This document shows, piece by piece, positions 45,497-54,835 of a stretch of 64,000 bases of DNA (position 1 is the first letter of the stretch; each line of letters opens with the position of its first letter). The stretch comes from Hydrogenoanaerobacterium sp032017025 (lineage in GTDB: Bacteria; Bacillota; Clostridia; Oscillospirales; Ruminococcaceae). The translations under genes were made by a program, and so were the position numbers. A model generated the notes under the pieces. The model was not told the DNA's origin. It made no database searches and worked only from the letters and a program-made list of their open reading frames with translations. The DNA is taken from contig NZ_DALZQO010000017.1 in NCBI RefSeq assembly GCF_032017025.1, forward strand, positions 8,733 to 72,732. The letters run 5' to 3'.

Positions 45497-45801
45497 TCGT
45501 TGCACCGGGGAATTAGGTTGTACCTGCCCGCGTCAATAATTTCTGTTGCTATCATAGCAGATGAATTTGCGCAATCGACACAAGCGACTTAATTTAACAG
45601 TGCAGAGAACATTATATTATAGTTTTTACCTTCTGTCAACTAAAATAAAAACTATTTTTTTAAAAGCGCTTATACAAAAGGGGTTTTTGCTTGACTTATA
45701 GCAGCAACACATTTAAAATAGAACGGTAAGACAGATTTATAAAGTACAACCCATAATCTGTGAATATTGTGCCGTGAAACGGCAGAACGGAGGAACCCCC
45801 G
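45497..45801. other. Divergent region between tRNA-Pro and glyS
   Basis: AT-rich leader DNA with promoter-like sequence for both sides. A small hairpin (TGCCGTGAAACGGCA) just upstream of glyS is visible. I see no T-box elements such as the antiterminator bulge GGTGG. Confidence 0.5.
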
Positions 45802-47181
45802 ATGCTGAAGAATTCAGAAAAAACTATGGATAAAATCGTTGCCCTTTGTAAGGGTCGAGGTTTTGTATATTCCGGTTCCGAAATCTACGGCGGACTTTCC
45901 AACACATGGGATTACGGCCCGCTCGGTGTTGAGTTTAAAAATAACGTAAAAAAAGCATGGTGGAAGAAATTTGTACAGGAAAGCCCCTACAACGTGGGTC
46001 TGGATTGTGCTATTTTAATGAACCCGCAGGTATGGGTGGCATCCGGCCATGTAGGCGGTTTCTCTGACCCTTTGATGGATTGTAAGGATTGCAAAACACG
46101 CCACCGCGCAGACAAGCTGATCGAGGACCAGACCGGCGTTTCACCCGAGGGCTGGGATTTCGAGAGGATGAAACAATTTGTTATCGACAATGCTGTGAAA
46201 TGCCCCGATTGCGGCAGCCAGAACTTTACCGACATCCGCAAATTTAACCTGATGTTCAAAACCTTCCAAGGCATCACCGAAGAGAGCAAAAATGAAATCT
46301 ATCTCCGCCCCGAAACTGCGCAGGGTATTTTTGTAAACTTCAACAACGTGCAGCGCACCACCCGTCGCAAGCTTCCGTTTGGTGTTGCACAAATCGGTAA
46401 AAGCTTCCGCAACGAAATTACCCCCGGTAACTTTGTGTTCAGAACTCGTGAATTTGAGCAGATGGAGCTGGAGTTCTTCTGCAAACCCGATACCGACCTC
46501 GACTGGTTCTACTACTGGAAGGACTATTGCCACAACTGGCTGCTGAGCCTCGGCATTAAAGAGGAAAACCTTCGCATGCGCGACCATGCACCTGAGGAAC
46601 TTTCGTTCTACTCCAAGGCTACCACCGATATTGAGTTTGTGTTCCCGTTTGGCTGGGGCGAGCTGTGGGGCATTGCAGATAGAACCAACTACGACCTGTC
46701 ACAGCATCAGGAGCATTCCGGCAAGAGCATGGAGTATTTCGACCCCGAAACCAACGAAAAATATGTTCCCTATGTGGTTGAGCCCTCTCTTGGCGCAGAC
46801 CGCGTTGTGCTTGCATTCCTTTGCGAAGCCTATGACGAGGAGCAGATTGATGAAAAAGACACCCGCGTTGTCATGCGTCTGCACCCTGCGCTAGCGCCTT
46901 TCAAGGCGTGCGTTCTGCCGCTTTCCAAAAAACTCAACGAAAATGCCACCAAGGTGTTCCACGATCTTTCCAAAAAGTTTATGGTCGATTACGACGATGC
47001 CGGCTCAATCGGCAAACGCTACCGCAGACAGGATGAGATTGGTACCCCTTTCTGCATCACCTATGACTTTGATTCTGAAAACGACGGCTGCGTCACGGTA
47101 CGTGACCGCGACACCATGGAGCAGCAGCGCGTCGCCATTGGCGAGCTTGCCGCATTCATTGAGTCCAAATTGGAATTCTAA
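45802..47181 (+). CDS. glyS: Glycyl-tRNA synthetase, single-chain dimeric type
   Basis: The 459-residue class II synthetase charges tRNA-Gly with glycine. Visible are the family start GFVYSGSEIYGG, motif 1 region DYGPLGVEFKNN, the zinc-finger-like CKDCKTRH...CPDCGS insert, motif 2 FRNEITPGNFVFRTREFEQME, motif 3 EPSLGADRVVLA, and the anticodon-binding domain from about 360. The length is that of the alpha2 enzyme (GlyQS) of Gram-positives and eukaryotes. GGAGGA precedes the ATG; a terminator follows. Confidence 0.96.
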   Translation: MLKNSEKTMDKIVALCKGRGFVYSGSEIYGGLSNTWDYGPLGVEFKNNVKKAWWKKFVQESPYNVGLDCAILMNPQVWVASGHVGGFSDPLMDCKDCKTRHRADKLIEDQTGVSPEGWDFERMKQFVIDNAVKCPDCGSQNFTDIRKFNLMFKTFQGITEESKNEIYLRPETAQGIFVNFNNVQRTTRRKLPFGVAQIGKSFRNEITPGNFVFRTREFEQMELEFFCKPDTDLDWFYYWKDYCHNWLLSLGIKEENLRMRDHAPEELSFYSKATTDIEFVFPFGWGELWGIADRTNYDLSQHQEHSGKSMEYFDPETNEKYVPYVVEPSLGADRVVLAFLCEAYDEEQIDEKDTRVVMRLHPALAPFKACVLPLSKKLNENATKVFHDLSKKFMVDYDDAGSIGKRYRRQDEIGTPFCITYDFDSENDGCVTVRDRDTMEQQRVAIGELAAFIESKLEF

Positions 47182-47249
47182 ATATTGATACGAAACTTCC
47201 GTATTACGCTTACCAAGGAATCTCACATCTTTTGCACTTTTACAAATAA

Positions 47250-47275
47250 AAAGCCGTCGAGAGTCTCGGCGGCTT
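47250..47275 (+). terminator. Terminator after glyS
   Basis: Stem AAGCCGTCGAGA / TCTCGGCGGCTT followed by TATTTTTT, 70 bases after the glyS stop. Confidence 0.8.
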
Positions 47276-47294
47276 TATTTTTTTGGAGGATAAC

Positions 47295-48098
47295 ATGGCA
47301 CTTTTAAAAAAATATCTCTACAGCGACATGGATGGCACGCTGATTGGCAACGACAAAACAGTTTCCCAGCCGAACATCAATGCCATCAAAGAGTTTATTT
47401 CACAGGGTGGCGAGTTTTCCATTGCAACCGGGCGCTCGGCAGAGCTTGCGCTGCCCTACCTTACCGATGTTCCGCTCACTATGCCCGGTATTATTTACAA
47501 TGGTGCGGCGGTGTACGACTTTAAAACCCGTACCTATCTGCACAAATGGTGCATTCCAGAGGAGACTATGCGCCGTATTGTGACCACTGCAATACAAATT
47601 TACCCCACTGTGTGCGCCGAAATTTGTGACGGCAGACCTATGCAGCTGGTCAACCCCGATTGCGAAATGGATATTTACATTATCGCCGAGAATCAGAAAT
47701 ACGAATTTGCCACGCTTGATAGCTGCGGTGACTGCTTTAAAGTGCTGTTTTACGGCGAGCATGACCGCCTGCTTGAGGTGGAAGCTGCACTGCACCTAGC
47801 AGGAATTCGTGGGATTTCAACCTGCTTCTCTGCTCCGTTTTACCTCGAGGTTCTTCCGGATGACGCATCCAAGGGGCACGCCCTGCAGTGGATCAGCGAA
47901 AACCTTGGGGGCGACCTTGCCCAGACAGCCGCCATCGGCGACTTCGATAACGACATCACCATGCTAGAAGAGGTTGGCTTTGGTGCAGCCCCCTCCAACG
48001 CGCGGCAGGTAGTGAAAGATCTTGCTCAGGTTATAGTCGCGCACCACACCGAAAGCGCTGTTGCCGACCTCATCTACTCCCACCTGTTGATTGAATAG
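47295..48098 (+). CDS. HAD-family hydrolase, Cof type
   Basis: I start at ATG 47295 just after GGAGGA, giving 267 residues. Motif I YSDMDGTLIG carries the nucleophile and acid/base aspartates, the large C2B cap lies between about 85 and 190, and motif IV IGDFDNDITML is near residue 220. Cof-type phosphatases act on sugar phosphates, flavin or pyridoxal phosphate precursors; the substrate cannot be told. Confidence 0.9.
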   Translation: MALLKKYLYSDMDGTLIGNDKTVSQPNINAIKEFISQGGEFSIATGRSAELALPYLTDVPLTMPGIIYNGAAVYDFKTRTYLHKWCIPEETMRRIVTTAIQIYPTVCAEICDGRPMQLVNPDCEMDIYIIAENQKYEFATLDSCGDCFKVLFYGEHDRLLEVEAALHLAGIRGISTCFSAPFYLEVLPDDASKGHALQWISENLGGDLAQTAAIGDFDNDITMLEEVGFGAAPSNARQVVKDLAQVIVAHHTESAVADLIYSHLLIE

Positions 48099-48144
48099 CG
48101 AAAAAAGATGCCTACATACCACGCCTTAGGTAAGGACGTTTTAA

Positions 48145-48181
48145 GGGCAGCTATTTCAAAAATGAAATAGCTGCCCTTATT
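48145..48181. terminator. Bidirectional terminator between convergent genes
   Basis: Arms AAGGGCAGCTATTTCA / TGAAATAGCTGCCCTT around a 4-base loop with T-rich sequence on both strands, between the HAD and YjbR genes. Confidence 0.85.
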
Positions 48182-48192
48182 TATTATCCGGC

Positions 48193-48564
48193 TTATTCGT
48201 TACAGTTTGTTTGTTCTATTTCTTTTTGAGCCTTTTTCGTCAATGAATGCAGAACAACAAAATAAGCTTTATCGACTATATCTCTGACTACATCATCGGG
48301 GACATTCCCGTTCAGATAGAGGGAGCTCCAGTGCTGCTTATTCATATAGTAGCCCGGTACAATATCTTCATATTGCTTGCGCAATAAGTCGCCGAATAAC
48401 GGTTCTAATTTCATTGTAAAAATCGGTTTTCCGGTTTTATCTCCGCCCTGCATGGCAAACATCTTGCCACCAATAAAATATCTTGTTGCTTGCCAGTCAT
48501 TTTGATAATCTTTCGTGACCCCTTGCTTTTCTAAGCAATATTGATCCAGCCATTCGTATGCCAT
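48193..48564 (-). CDS. MmcQ/YjbR family protein
   Basis: The 123-residue protein begins with a short helix, then has the CyaY-like YjbR fold: GKMFAMQGG, FTMKLEP, and the hallmark VPGYYMNKQHWSSLYLNG with the paired Trp/His. Members bind double-stranded DNA in vitro, but the cellular role is not settled. It stands alone. Confidence 0.88.
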   Translation of the reverse strand: MAYEWLDQYCLEKQGVTKDYQNDWQATRYFIGGKMFAMQGGDKTGKPIFTMKLEPLFGDLLRKQYEDIVPGYYMNKQHWSSLYLNGNVPDDVVRDIVDKAYFVVLHSLTKKAQKEIEQTNCNE

Positions 48565-48611
48565 ACAAAAACCTTCTTTCCTTACAAGGCGAAAATCATC
48601 AAGCCTGCTTT

Positions 48612-49532
48612 TTACATCAAAGTGCGCAGATAACGGTAGCTGCGTTCGATTCCGGCCTTTACGTCGCTCTCACATGCCTCGAACGCCTTGTCCTCCACCT
48701 CAATCACGGCGGGGCCGGTGTAGCGGATATCGTTGAGAGCAGAAATAAACGCAGGGAAGTTCACCCCGCCCAGCCCCGGCAGCTTGGGTGAATGCCACAG
48801 CGACGGATAAGCAAAATAGCCGTACTCGTTCAGCTTGTCCTGGTAAATCTTAATGTCCTTGAAGTGAACATGAAAAATCTTATCCTTAAACTCATATAAG
48901 GGCTTATTGACATCCATCTGCAGCAGGTAGGGGTGCGACGGATCGTATGCAAGGCCCAGATTATCACTGCGGATGAGCTCGAACATCTTACGCCATATGT
49001 ACGGGGTGGATGCAAGATTCACGCCGCCCGGCCATTCATCCTTGGTGTAAAGCATCGGGCAGTTTTCTATGGCAATTTTCACGCCATGCTCTTCAGCAAG
49101 CTTTACAATCGGTGTCCAAACCTCTTTGTACAGCTCAAGGTTCTCTTCTACGGTCTTAGTTTTGTCCTTACCAATAAAGGTGGAGATCATATTTACGCCC
49201 ATCTTAGCAGATGCGACAATTAAATTTTTAATATGCTCTATGGCAACTTCTGCAGCCTCTTTGTTACAGTCCAGCGCATTTGGGTAGTAGCCGAGGGTAG
49301 CAATACTTACGCCTTTTGCAGCGGCATAATCCTGATAATACTTGATTTTTGCATCATCCAGCTCAGAGATATTGATGTGGGTGACCCCGGCATAACGCCT
49401 GGTTGCTTTACCCACGGGCCAGCAGCAAACCTCAACACATTCAAAACCAACAGATGCAGCATAATCAATTAATTCCTCAAAGGTTTTGTCGGGCAGAATA
49501 GCGGAATGTAAGCCAAGTTTCATCATGGTCAT
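48612..49532 (-). CDS. Sugar phosphate isomerase/epimerase (xylose-isomerase-like TIM barrel)
   Basis: The 306 residues form an AP_endonuc_2-type barrel. Metal ligands are visible in IAIENCP (Glu), YDPSHPYL (Asp, His), FHVHFKD (His) and AVIEVEDK (Glu). Such enzymes isomerise or epimerise ketoses, inositol intermediates or hydroxypyruvate. AAGGAG lies 4 bases before ATG 49532; ATG 49526 is the alternative. A long structured leader precedes the gene. Confidence 0.88.
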   Translation of the reverse strand: MTMMKLGLHSAILPDKTFEELIDYAASVGFECVEVCCWPVGKATRRYAGVTHINISELDDAKIKYYQDYAAAKGVSIATLGYYPNALDCNKEAAEVAIEHIKNLIVASAKMGVNMISTFIGKDKTKTVEENLELYKEVWTPIVKLAEEHGVKIAIENCPMLYTKDEWPGGVNLASTPYIWRKMFELIRSDNLGLAYDPSHPYLLQMDVNKPLYEFKDKIFHVHFKDIKIYQDKLNEYGYFAYPSLWHSPKLPGLGGVNFPAFISALNDIRYTGPAVIEVEDKAFEACESDVKAGIERSYRYLRTLM

Positions 49533-49609
49533 CTGTCTCCTTTTACAAAATTATACTTTTTGTCTCTTGATTTTTTCCATCTTTCGCCATATAATAGGCT
49601 CAGAGGCGC

Positions 49610-49708
49610 AGTAAGTGCAAAGCAGGTACAAGATGCGGCAACATCCTGTACCCTATATACGGAGAACAGCCCTCCATACACAACGGCAAGCCGCACATTT
49701 GCATTACT
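49610..49708 (-). ncRNA. Candidate structured leader RNA of unknown class
   Basis: On the minus strand, a closing helix (AGUAAUGCAAA with UUUGCACUUACU) encloses two hairpins: UAUGGAG / CUCCGUA and GGUACAGGAUG / CAUCUUGUACC. Both are fully paired only as minus-strand RNA, through G-U pairs. The UUGCCG loop of the second can pair with upstream UGCGGC. A promoter (TTTACA, 18-base spacer, TATAAT) lies immediately upstream. It fits a riboswitch-like leader of the isomerase gene, but no known class is recognised. Confidence 0.45.
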
Positions 49709-49738
49709 ATTATACGTCGAACGAGCATGCCTTGTAAA
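49709..49738 (-). promoter_or_regulatory. Promoter of the structured leader and isomerase gene
   Basis: TTTACA (49738-49733), an 18-base spacer and TATAAT (49714-49709) on the minus strand. The start would fall at the 5' edge of the structured leader. Confidence 0.65.
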
Positions 49739-50026
49739 GCGTATAAATGCATTTTGCACTTGATTTATGGTGTTGTATGGAAATACTCCATACCGCACTT
49801 TTTTTGTTGCCTCGCGGATGAGCGGTGGGGGGAGAACCCCTGCTATTCCTCTAGCAGCAGCTCCGTCAAGCCCCCTATCCCGCCTTATCCGTTGAGGAAG
49901 ATAAAACCCCGTCGCACAGCGTGCGGCGGGGCTTTTATATGCCTTAAACGGCACAACGCTTATCAATTAGTACAGCTGCTATACAGCAATACAATAAAAA
50001 TTTACACGAAACAGCAATTGCAAATT
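49739..50026. other. Intergenic region after eno
   Basis: It contains a small hairpin near 49778-49796 (GTATGGA / TCCATAC) and the eno terminator. No gene is supported. Confidence 0.5.
49903..49936. terminator. Terminator after eno
   Basis: Stem AAAACCCCGTCGCAC / GTGCGGCGGGGCTTTT with a 3-base loop, flanked by A- and T-runs on either side, about 90 bases after the eno stop. Confidence 0.85.
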
Positions 50027-51319
50027 TTACAGCTTAATATGAAATGCATCTTTACCCGCATATTCGGATGTGGCACGCAGGTGTTCTTCAATGCGCAGCA
50101 GCCGGTTGTACTTTGCCACACGGTCGGTACGGCAGGGTGCACCGGTTTTGATTTGTCCCACACCGGTTGCCACTGCAAGGTCCGCAATGGTGGTATCCTC
50201 GGTTTCACCCGAACGATGCGAAATAATAGCGGTATAGCCCGCTTTTTTCGCTGTCTCAATCGCCTGCAGAGTTTCGGTAAGAGTACCAATCTGGTTTACT
50301 TTAATCAAAATTGAGTTTGCAGCACCCAGATTAATGCCCTCTTTCAGGCGCTTGGTGTTGGTCACAAACAGGTCGTCACCCACCAGCTGTACACGGTGCC
50401 CAAGGCGCTCGGTGAGCTGAATCCAGCCCTGCCAGTCCTCTTCGCCTACACCGTCCTCAATGGTGATAATCGGATACTTGGCGGTGAGATCCTCCCAGTG
50501 TGCCACCAGTTCCTCTCGCTGTAACGTTTTTTGCGCTTTGGGCAGAGTATAAACACCACTCTGGTACCATTCGCTGCTTGCGGCGTCCAAGCCAATTTTA
50601 ATCTGGTCTTCTGTATTGTACCCAGCTTTTTCTACAGCTTGTATAATAAGCTGAATCGCTTCTTCGTCACTTGCAAGATCGGGTGCAAATCCGCCCTCAT
50701 CGCCAACCGCCGTTGCAAGCCCCCTGCTTTTTAAAATGCCGCCTAAGGTGTGGTAAATTTCAACACACCAGCGCACAGCCTCGGTAAAGCAGCAGGCACC
50801 AACGGGCAGAATCATAAACTCTTGAATATCAATGTTGTTGGCTGCATGCGCGCCACCGTTTAAAATATTCATCATGGGAACCGGCAACGTACGTGCATTT
50901 GCGCCACCGATATAACGGTACAACGGCAGGTTTACCGCCGAAGCAGCCGCCTTTGCCGTTGCCAGCGACACCGCAAGCATGGCGTTTGCGCCAAGGTTCT
51001 GTTTGTTTTCCGAGCCATCCAGCGCGTTTAGCGTGTTGTCGATGAGCGTCTGGTTTGCGCCATCTAGGCCTACAAGCTCCTGTGCAATCGTCTGGTTGAT
51101 GTTGGTGACCGCCTGTTGCACTCCCTTACCGCCGTAACGGTTTTTATCACCGTCGCGCAGTTCGTGCGCCTCAAAAATACCGGTGGATGCACCGGATGGC
51201 ACGCTTGCTACACCTTTTGAACCACAAGCGAGCCGAACCTGCGCCTCAACCGTAGGGTTGCCACGTGAATCTAAAATCTCTCTGCCGCGTACATCTGCAA
51301 TTCGAAATGGGTAATCCAT
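50027..51319 (-). CDS. eno: Enolase
   Basis: The 430 residues match enolase throughout: N-terminal REILDSRGNPTVEAQV, GASTGIFEAHELRDGD, the loop GGAHAANNIDIQEFM, metal ligands in GLDAASSE, IIEDG-type TIEDGVGEEDW and VGDDLFVTN, catalytic Lys in ILIKVNQIGTLTE and SHRSGETEDTTIADLAVA. It interconverts 2-phosphoglycerate and phosphoenolpyruvate in glycolysis. It stands alone with its own terminator. Confidence 0.97.
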   Translation of the reverse strand: MDYPFRIADVRGREILDSRGNPTVEAQVRLACGSKGVASVPSGASTGIFEAHELRDGDKNRYGGKGVQQAVTNINQTIAQELVGLDGANQTLIDNTLNALDGSENKQNLGANAMLAVSLATAKAAASAVNLPLYRYIGGANARTLPVPMMNILNGGAHAANNIDIQEFMILPVGACCFTEAVRWCVEIYHTLGGILKSRGLATAVGDEGGFAPDLASDEEAIQLIIQAVEKAGYNTEDQIKIGLDAASSEWYQSGVYTLPKAQKTLQREELVAHWEDLTAKYPIITIEDGVGEEDWQGWIQLTERLGHRVQLVGDDLFVTNTKRLKEGINLGAANSILIKVNQIGTLTETLQAIETAKKAGYTAIISHRSGETEDTTIADLAVATGVGQIKTGAPCRTDRVAKYNRLLRIEEHLRATSEYAGKDAFHIKL

Positions 51320-51554
51320 AATAAAGCCTCCTAAATGTAATATATTTATTTTTTTATTATATTTCTAAAATATACCTCTCTCCGAGCATGATTATTCAGA
51401 CAATCCTGCACATACTAGTTGTGAAATAAGGTTGAAATTTTATGATTTCTTCATTTATTTCGTCGAATAAAGTGGTAAACTATAGCTATAAACAAAATTT
51501 ATAAGAATAGTTTGCCCTAATTCCGACAGGAATTGTACTTGGAGGTATATATTA

Positions 51555-52517
51555 ATGAAGTTTTTAAAAACCGCGCTGATTCTCTCGGCAATGTTGGCAA
51601 TGGTAGCGCTCACCGGCTGTACCGCATGCAATAACACAGGCAGTTCGTCTATAGCACCATCGGTACCGGGTACTACTTCGTCTATTCCGTCTGTTTCATC
51701 TGTTCCTCCTGTCACCAGTAGTGAAGGCAGCGTATTGCCGTCTAAACCCGGCACAAGTTCCAGCAGCCATTCAGAAACAACTTCGTCCATGATCCCCACC
51801 TTGAGCACCGATTTCTCTGAAATCGGTGCTTTAGACGGGAAACAGGTTACTTGGGGGCCGGGTCGGCATAAAGATGAGAGCAACCGCCCAACCGACTGCA
51901 TTGGATTGCAAGAAAAATACGGTAAACACAACGCTTATTTCATTGGCAACGAAAAAGGCAAAATTTACTTAACCTTTGATGAGGGCTATGAAAACGGCTA
52001 CACCTCAAAGATACTGGATGTACTTAAGGATAAAAAGGTGCCTGCTGTGTTTTTTGTCACCAAGCATTATGCCAAAACCAACCCTGAACTGATCCAGCGT
52101 ATGATTGACGAGGGGCATGTTGTGGGTAACCACAGCGATAAGCACCCTAACTTTACCACCCTGCCGCTCGACGCTGCGCAAAATGATATTATGAGCCTGC
52201 ACAACTATATGAAGGAAACCTACAATTATGACATGAGCTTGTTCCGTTACCCGGAAGGTGCTTTCAGCGAGCAAACTCTTGCACTCGTTGGCAAAATGGG
52301 CTACAAGCAGCTTTTTTGGAGTTTTGCCTATAACGACTGGGATCCTGAAAAGCAACCAGCCACCGAAGATGCCTATAAGCGCATCGTAGATGCAGCACAC
52401 GACGGTGCAATTTACCTGCTGCATGCCGTTTCGAGTGCAAATACAGCTGCTCTGCCAAATGCAATCGATACTCTGCGCAGCAACGGCTTCGAGTTTGCAC
52501 TGTTTAACGAGGGCTAA
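51555..52517 (+). CDS. PdaA-like polysaccharide deacetylase lipoprotein
   Basis: The 320-residue protein has a lipoprotein signal ending MVALTGCTA, a long Ser/Pro/Thr linker to about residue 85, and a NodB-type deacetylase domain. The motif is the PdaA form LTFDEGYENGYTSKIL (not TFDDG), with HSDKH as metal site, RYPEGAFSE and LLHAVS. PdaA proteins deacetylate muramic acid of peptidoglycan in making spore-cortex delta-lactam. Here it would act outside the membrane. TTGGAGG precedes the ATG. Confidence 0.9.
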   Translation: MKFLKTALILSAMLAMVALTGCTACNNTGSSSIAPSVPGTTSSIPSVSSVPPVTSSEGSVLPSKPGTSSSSHSETTSSMIPTLSTDFSEIGALDGKQVTWGPGRHKDESNRPTDCIGLQEKYGKHNAYFIGNEKGKIYLTFDEGYENGYTSKILDVLKDKKVPAVFFVTKHYAKTNPELIQRMIDEGHVVGNHSDKHPNFTTLPLDAAQNDIMSLHNYMKETYNYDMSLFRYPEGAFSEQTLALVGKMGYKQLFWSFAYNDWDPEKQPATEDAYKRIVDAAHDGAIYLLHAVSSANTAALPNAIDTLRSNGFEFALFNEG

Positions 52518-52818
52518 CTGCTATGGTTTTATGATAACGCACAAATGTGTACAGATTTTGTATTTTTTAGGAATTATTGCTAAAATAATAAAAATAATGG
52601 TTCCGCCAGAGGGGTTATTTACACTCTGGCGGACTTTTTATATCCAAATAACTACATCTTATAAAATAGCACGATATGTTTATAGTAATTCGGTTAAAAT
52701 ATCCATAGAGTATTTCATGTAACACTCTGTACAAACTTGTCGAAATAATGTTATACTTGAAACTAAGCGTAAAATTTTTATAAAACGAAAAAAGAAAGTT
52801 TCGTTTAGGAGGAAAACT
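52518..52818. other. Intergenic region with terminator and promoter
   Basis: A terminator (52601-52641; CCGCCAGAG / CTCTGGCGG, then ACTTTTT) ends the deacetylase unit. The remainder is AT-rich leader of the phosphate transporter gene, with GGAGG before its ATG. Confidence 0.7.
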
Positions 52819-54594
52819 ATGACATTCGGTTTTTTTGGAGTTGTAAATTTGCTGGGTGGCCTGGCACTATTCTTGTACGGCATGAATTTGCTGGGTAGCG
52901 GACTTGAGAAGCTTTCGGGCGGACGTATGGAGAAAACCCTGCAGAAGCTTACCAATAACGTTGTAAAGAGTGTTCTTTTAGGTGCATTGGTCACTGCGGC
53001 GGTACAAAGTTCATCGGCAACCACCGTTATTGTGGTAGGCCTTGTCAACGCAGGCATTCTAAAGCTGCGTCAGGCCATTGGCGTAATTATGGGTGCCAAT
53101 ATTGGTACCACAATCACCGCGCACATCCTCCGGCTATCCGATCTCGATAGCAGCAATTTCTTTATACAACTTTTGAAGCCCACAAGCCTTGCCCCAATGA
53201 TTGCAATTGTAGGCATTGTTTTGCTCATGACCTCAAAAAAAGCAAGCAAAAAGGATTGGGGGCAGATTCTCATCGGCTTTGGCATTCTGTTTACCGGAAT
53301 GTTCAATATGGAGGCGGCAGTTCGCCCCCTCAGCGATCTTCCTCAGTTCGCAGAAATGTTTGCAACACTCTCCAACCCGATTGTTGGTGTGCTGGTAGGT
53401 GCTTTGGTTACTGCAATCATCCAGTCCTCTTCGGCATCGGTCGGTATTCTGCAGGCACTCAGCTCTACAGGCATCATCACCTGTTCCGCAGCGTTTCCCA
53501 TTATTATGGGGCAGAATATCGGTACCTGCATCACACCAATGCTGGCCAGCATTGGTGCAAACAAAAACGCAAAGCGTACCGCTATGGTGCATCTCTACTT
53601 CAATCTCATCGGTACCGCTATCTTTTTAGTTGCCACCTACAGCATTCAATACACCATTGGGTTCTCGTTCTGGGATCAACCCATCGGGCGCGGCGGTATT
53701 GCAAACTTCCATACCATTTTTAACATTACTGTAACGCTTTTGTTTATGCCGTTTACCCGCCTTTTAGAGAAACTTGCCTGCTGGACTGTGCGCAGCAAGC
53801 AGGGTGACGCATCAGAAGACGAGGTTAATATTCTGGATGAGCGCTTTATGGTTTCTCCGGGCCTCGCAATCAATCAGGCACGCAACACTGTAATTCACAT
53901 GGCAAAGCTTGCCCGCAAAAATTTCAACGAATGCTGCACCTTATTCCACAAGTTTGATGCAAAAACGGTGGAGCGCATTAAAGAAAACGAAAACCTAATT
54001 GATAAAATGGAAGATCTGCTTTACCCTTACATGCTCAAGCTTGCCGAGCATGAGCTCACTGAGCCTGAGAGCCGTCAAGTAAGCGAGCTGCTACAGCTTG
54101 AAAGCGAGTTTGAACGCATTGGAGACTATACCATTAATATTCTGGAATGCGCACAGTCGCTGTACGAAAAGAACATCAGCTTTTCAGACAAAGCGCTGAA
54201 AGAGCTAGATGTGATTAACAGCGCAGTCAGCGAGATCATCGGCATTGCAGCGGATGCAACCGAAACGCACGATTTGAGAAAAACATTAGACATTGAACCT
54301 TTGGAAGAAAACATTGACCTGATGGAGGAAACACTCAAAACGCGCCATATCGACCGTCTCAAACAGGGGCTTTGCTCAGTGGATGCAGCGTTCCCATTTG
54401 TGGAGACCCTTGCAAATTTGGAGCGTATCTCCGATCACTGCTCCAACGTCGGTGTGTATCTGATTAGCCACGAGGGCGAAAAGCGAAACCTTGACCGCCA
54501 TGAGTATATCCGCAAAATTCATAAGGGTGAAACCGAGCACTACAACGAAAAGTTTGCTTTTTATGAGGATAAATACTATTCTAAAATCAAATAG
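52819..54594 (+). CDS. Na+/phosphate cotransporter family protein with PhoU-like domain
   Basis: The 591 residues contain two inverted Na/Pi-cotransporter repeats, each with the QSSSA signature (VQSSSATTVIVVGLVNAG and IQSSSASVGILQAL), and about eight membrane helices to residue ~315. From about 345 to 560 a helical PhoU-like domain follows. It imports phosphate with sodium, the PhoU part probably sensing or regulating. GGAGG precedes the ATG and a terminator follows. Confidence 0.93.
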   Translation: MTFGFFGVVNLLGGLALFLYGMNLLGSGLEKLSGGRMEKTLQKLTNNVVKSVLLGALVTAAVQSSSATTVIVVGLVNAGILKLRQAIGVIMGANIGTTITAHILRLSDLDSSNFFIQLLKPTSLAPMIAIVGIVLLMTSKKASKKDWGQILIGFGILFTGMFNMEAAVRPLSDLPQFAEMFATLSNPIVGVLVGALVTAIIQSSSASVGILQALSSTGIITCSAAFPIIMGQNIGTCITPMLASIGANKNAKRTAMVHLYFNLIGTAIFLVATYSIQYTIGFSFWDQPIGRGGIANFHTIFNITVTLLFMPFTRLLEKLACWTVRSKQGDASEDEVNILDERFMVSPGLAINQARNTVIHMAKLARKNFNECCTLFHKFDAKTVERIKENENLIDKMEDLLYPYMLKLAEHELTEPESRQVSELLQLESEFERIGDYTINILECAQSLYEKNISFSDKALKELDVINSAVSEIIGIAADATETHDLRKTLDIEPLEENIDLMEETLKTRHIDRLKQGLCSVDAAFPFVETLANLERISDHCSNVGVYLISHEGEKRNLDRHEYIRKIHKGETEHYNEKFAFYEDKYYSKIK

Positions 54595-54608
54595 CATAGG
54601 AGCTGCAA

Positions 54609-54643
54609 AAAGCCATTCGCTGTACGGCGAACGGCTTTTTTTA
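54609..54643 (+). terminator. Terminator after the Na/Pi transporter gene
   Basis: Stem AAGCCATTCGC / GGCGAACGGCTT followed by seven Ts. Confidence 0.88.
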
Positions 54644-54835
54644 TAGCTCTGCAACAATTTCCAGCTTTTTTTGCACTATATTACAGGATGGCTGTAGCAA
54701 GCTTTGTGCGCCATAGTTCTGTGTACAGAATGTTAAATACCCGGCGGCAGACTTGCCATCTATTTGCAAATGGTGTATCATAAAAATTGTTAATTCATAC
54801 AGCGGTGTATGGCAAAAGAGAGGAGTAATTTTTTT

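Noticed and set aside
45640..45801. T-box riboswitch upstream of glyS
   Set aside because: I looked for the specifier loop and the GGTGG-type antiterminator bulge and found neither.
49610..49708. SRP RNA or 6S RNA
   Set aside because: The conserved SRP loop (GGAAG-type with AGCA) is absent, and the fold lacks the single long 6S hairpin with a central bubble.
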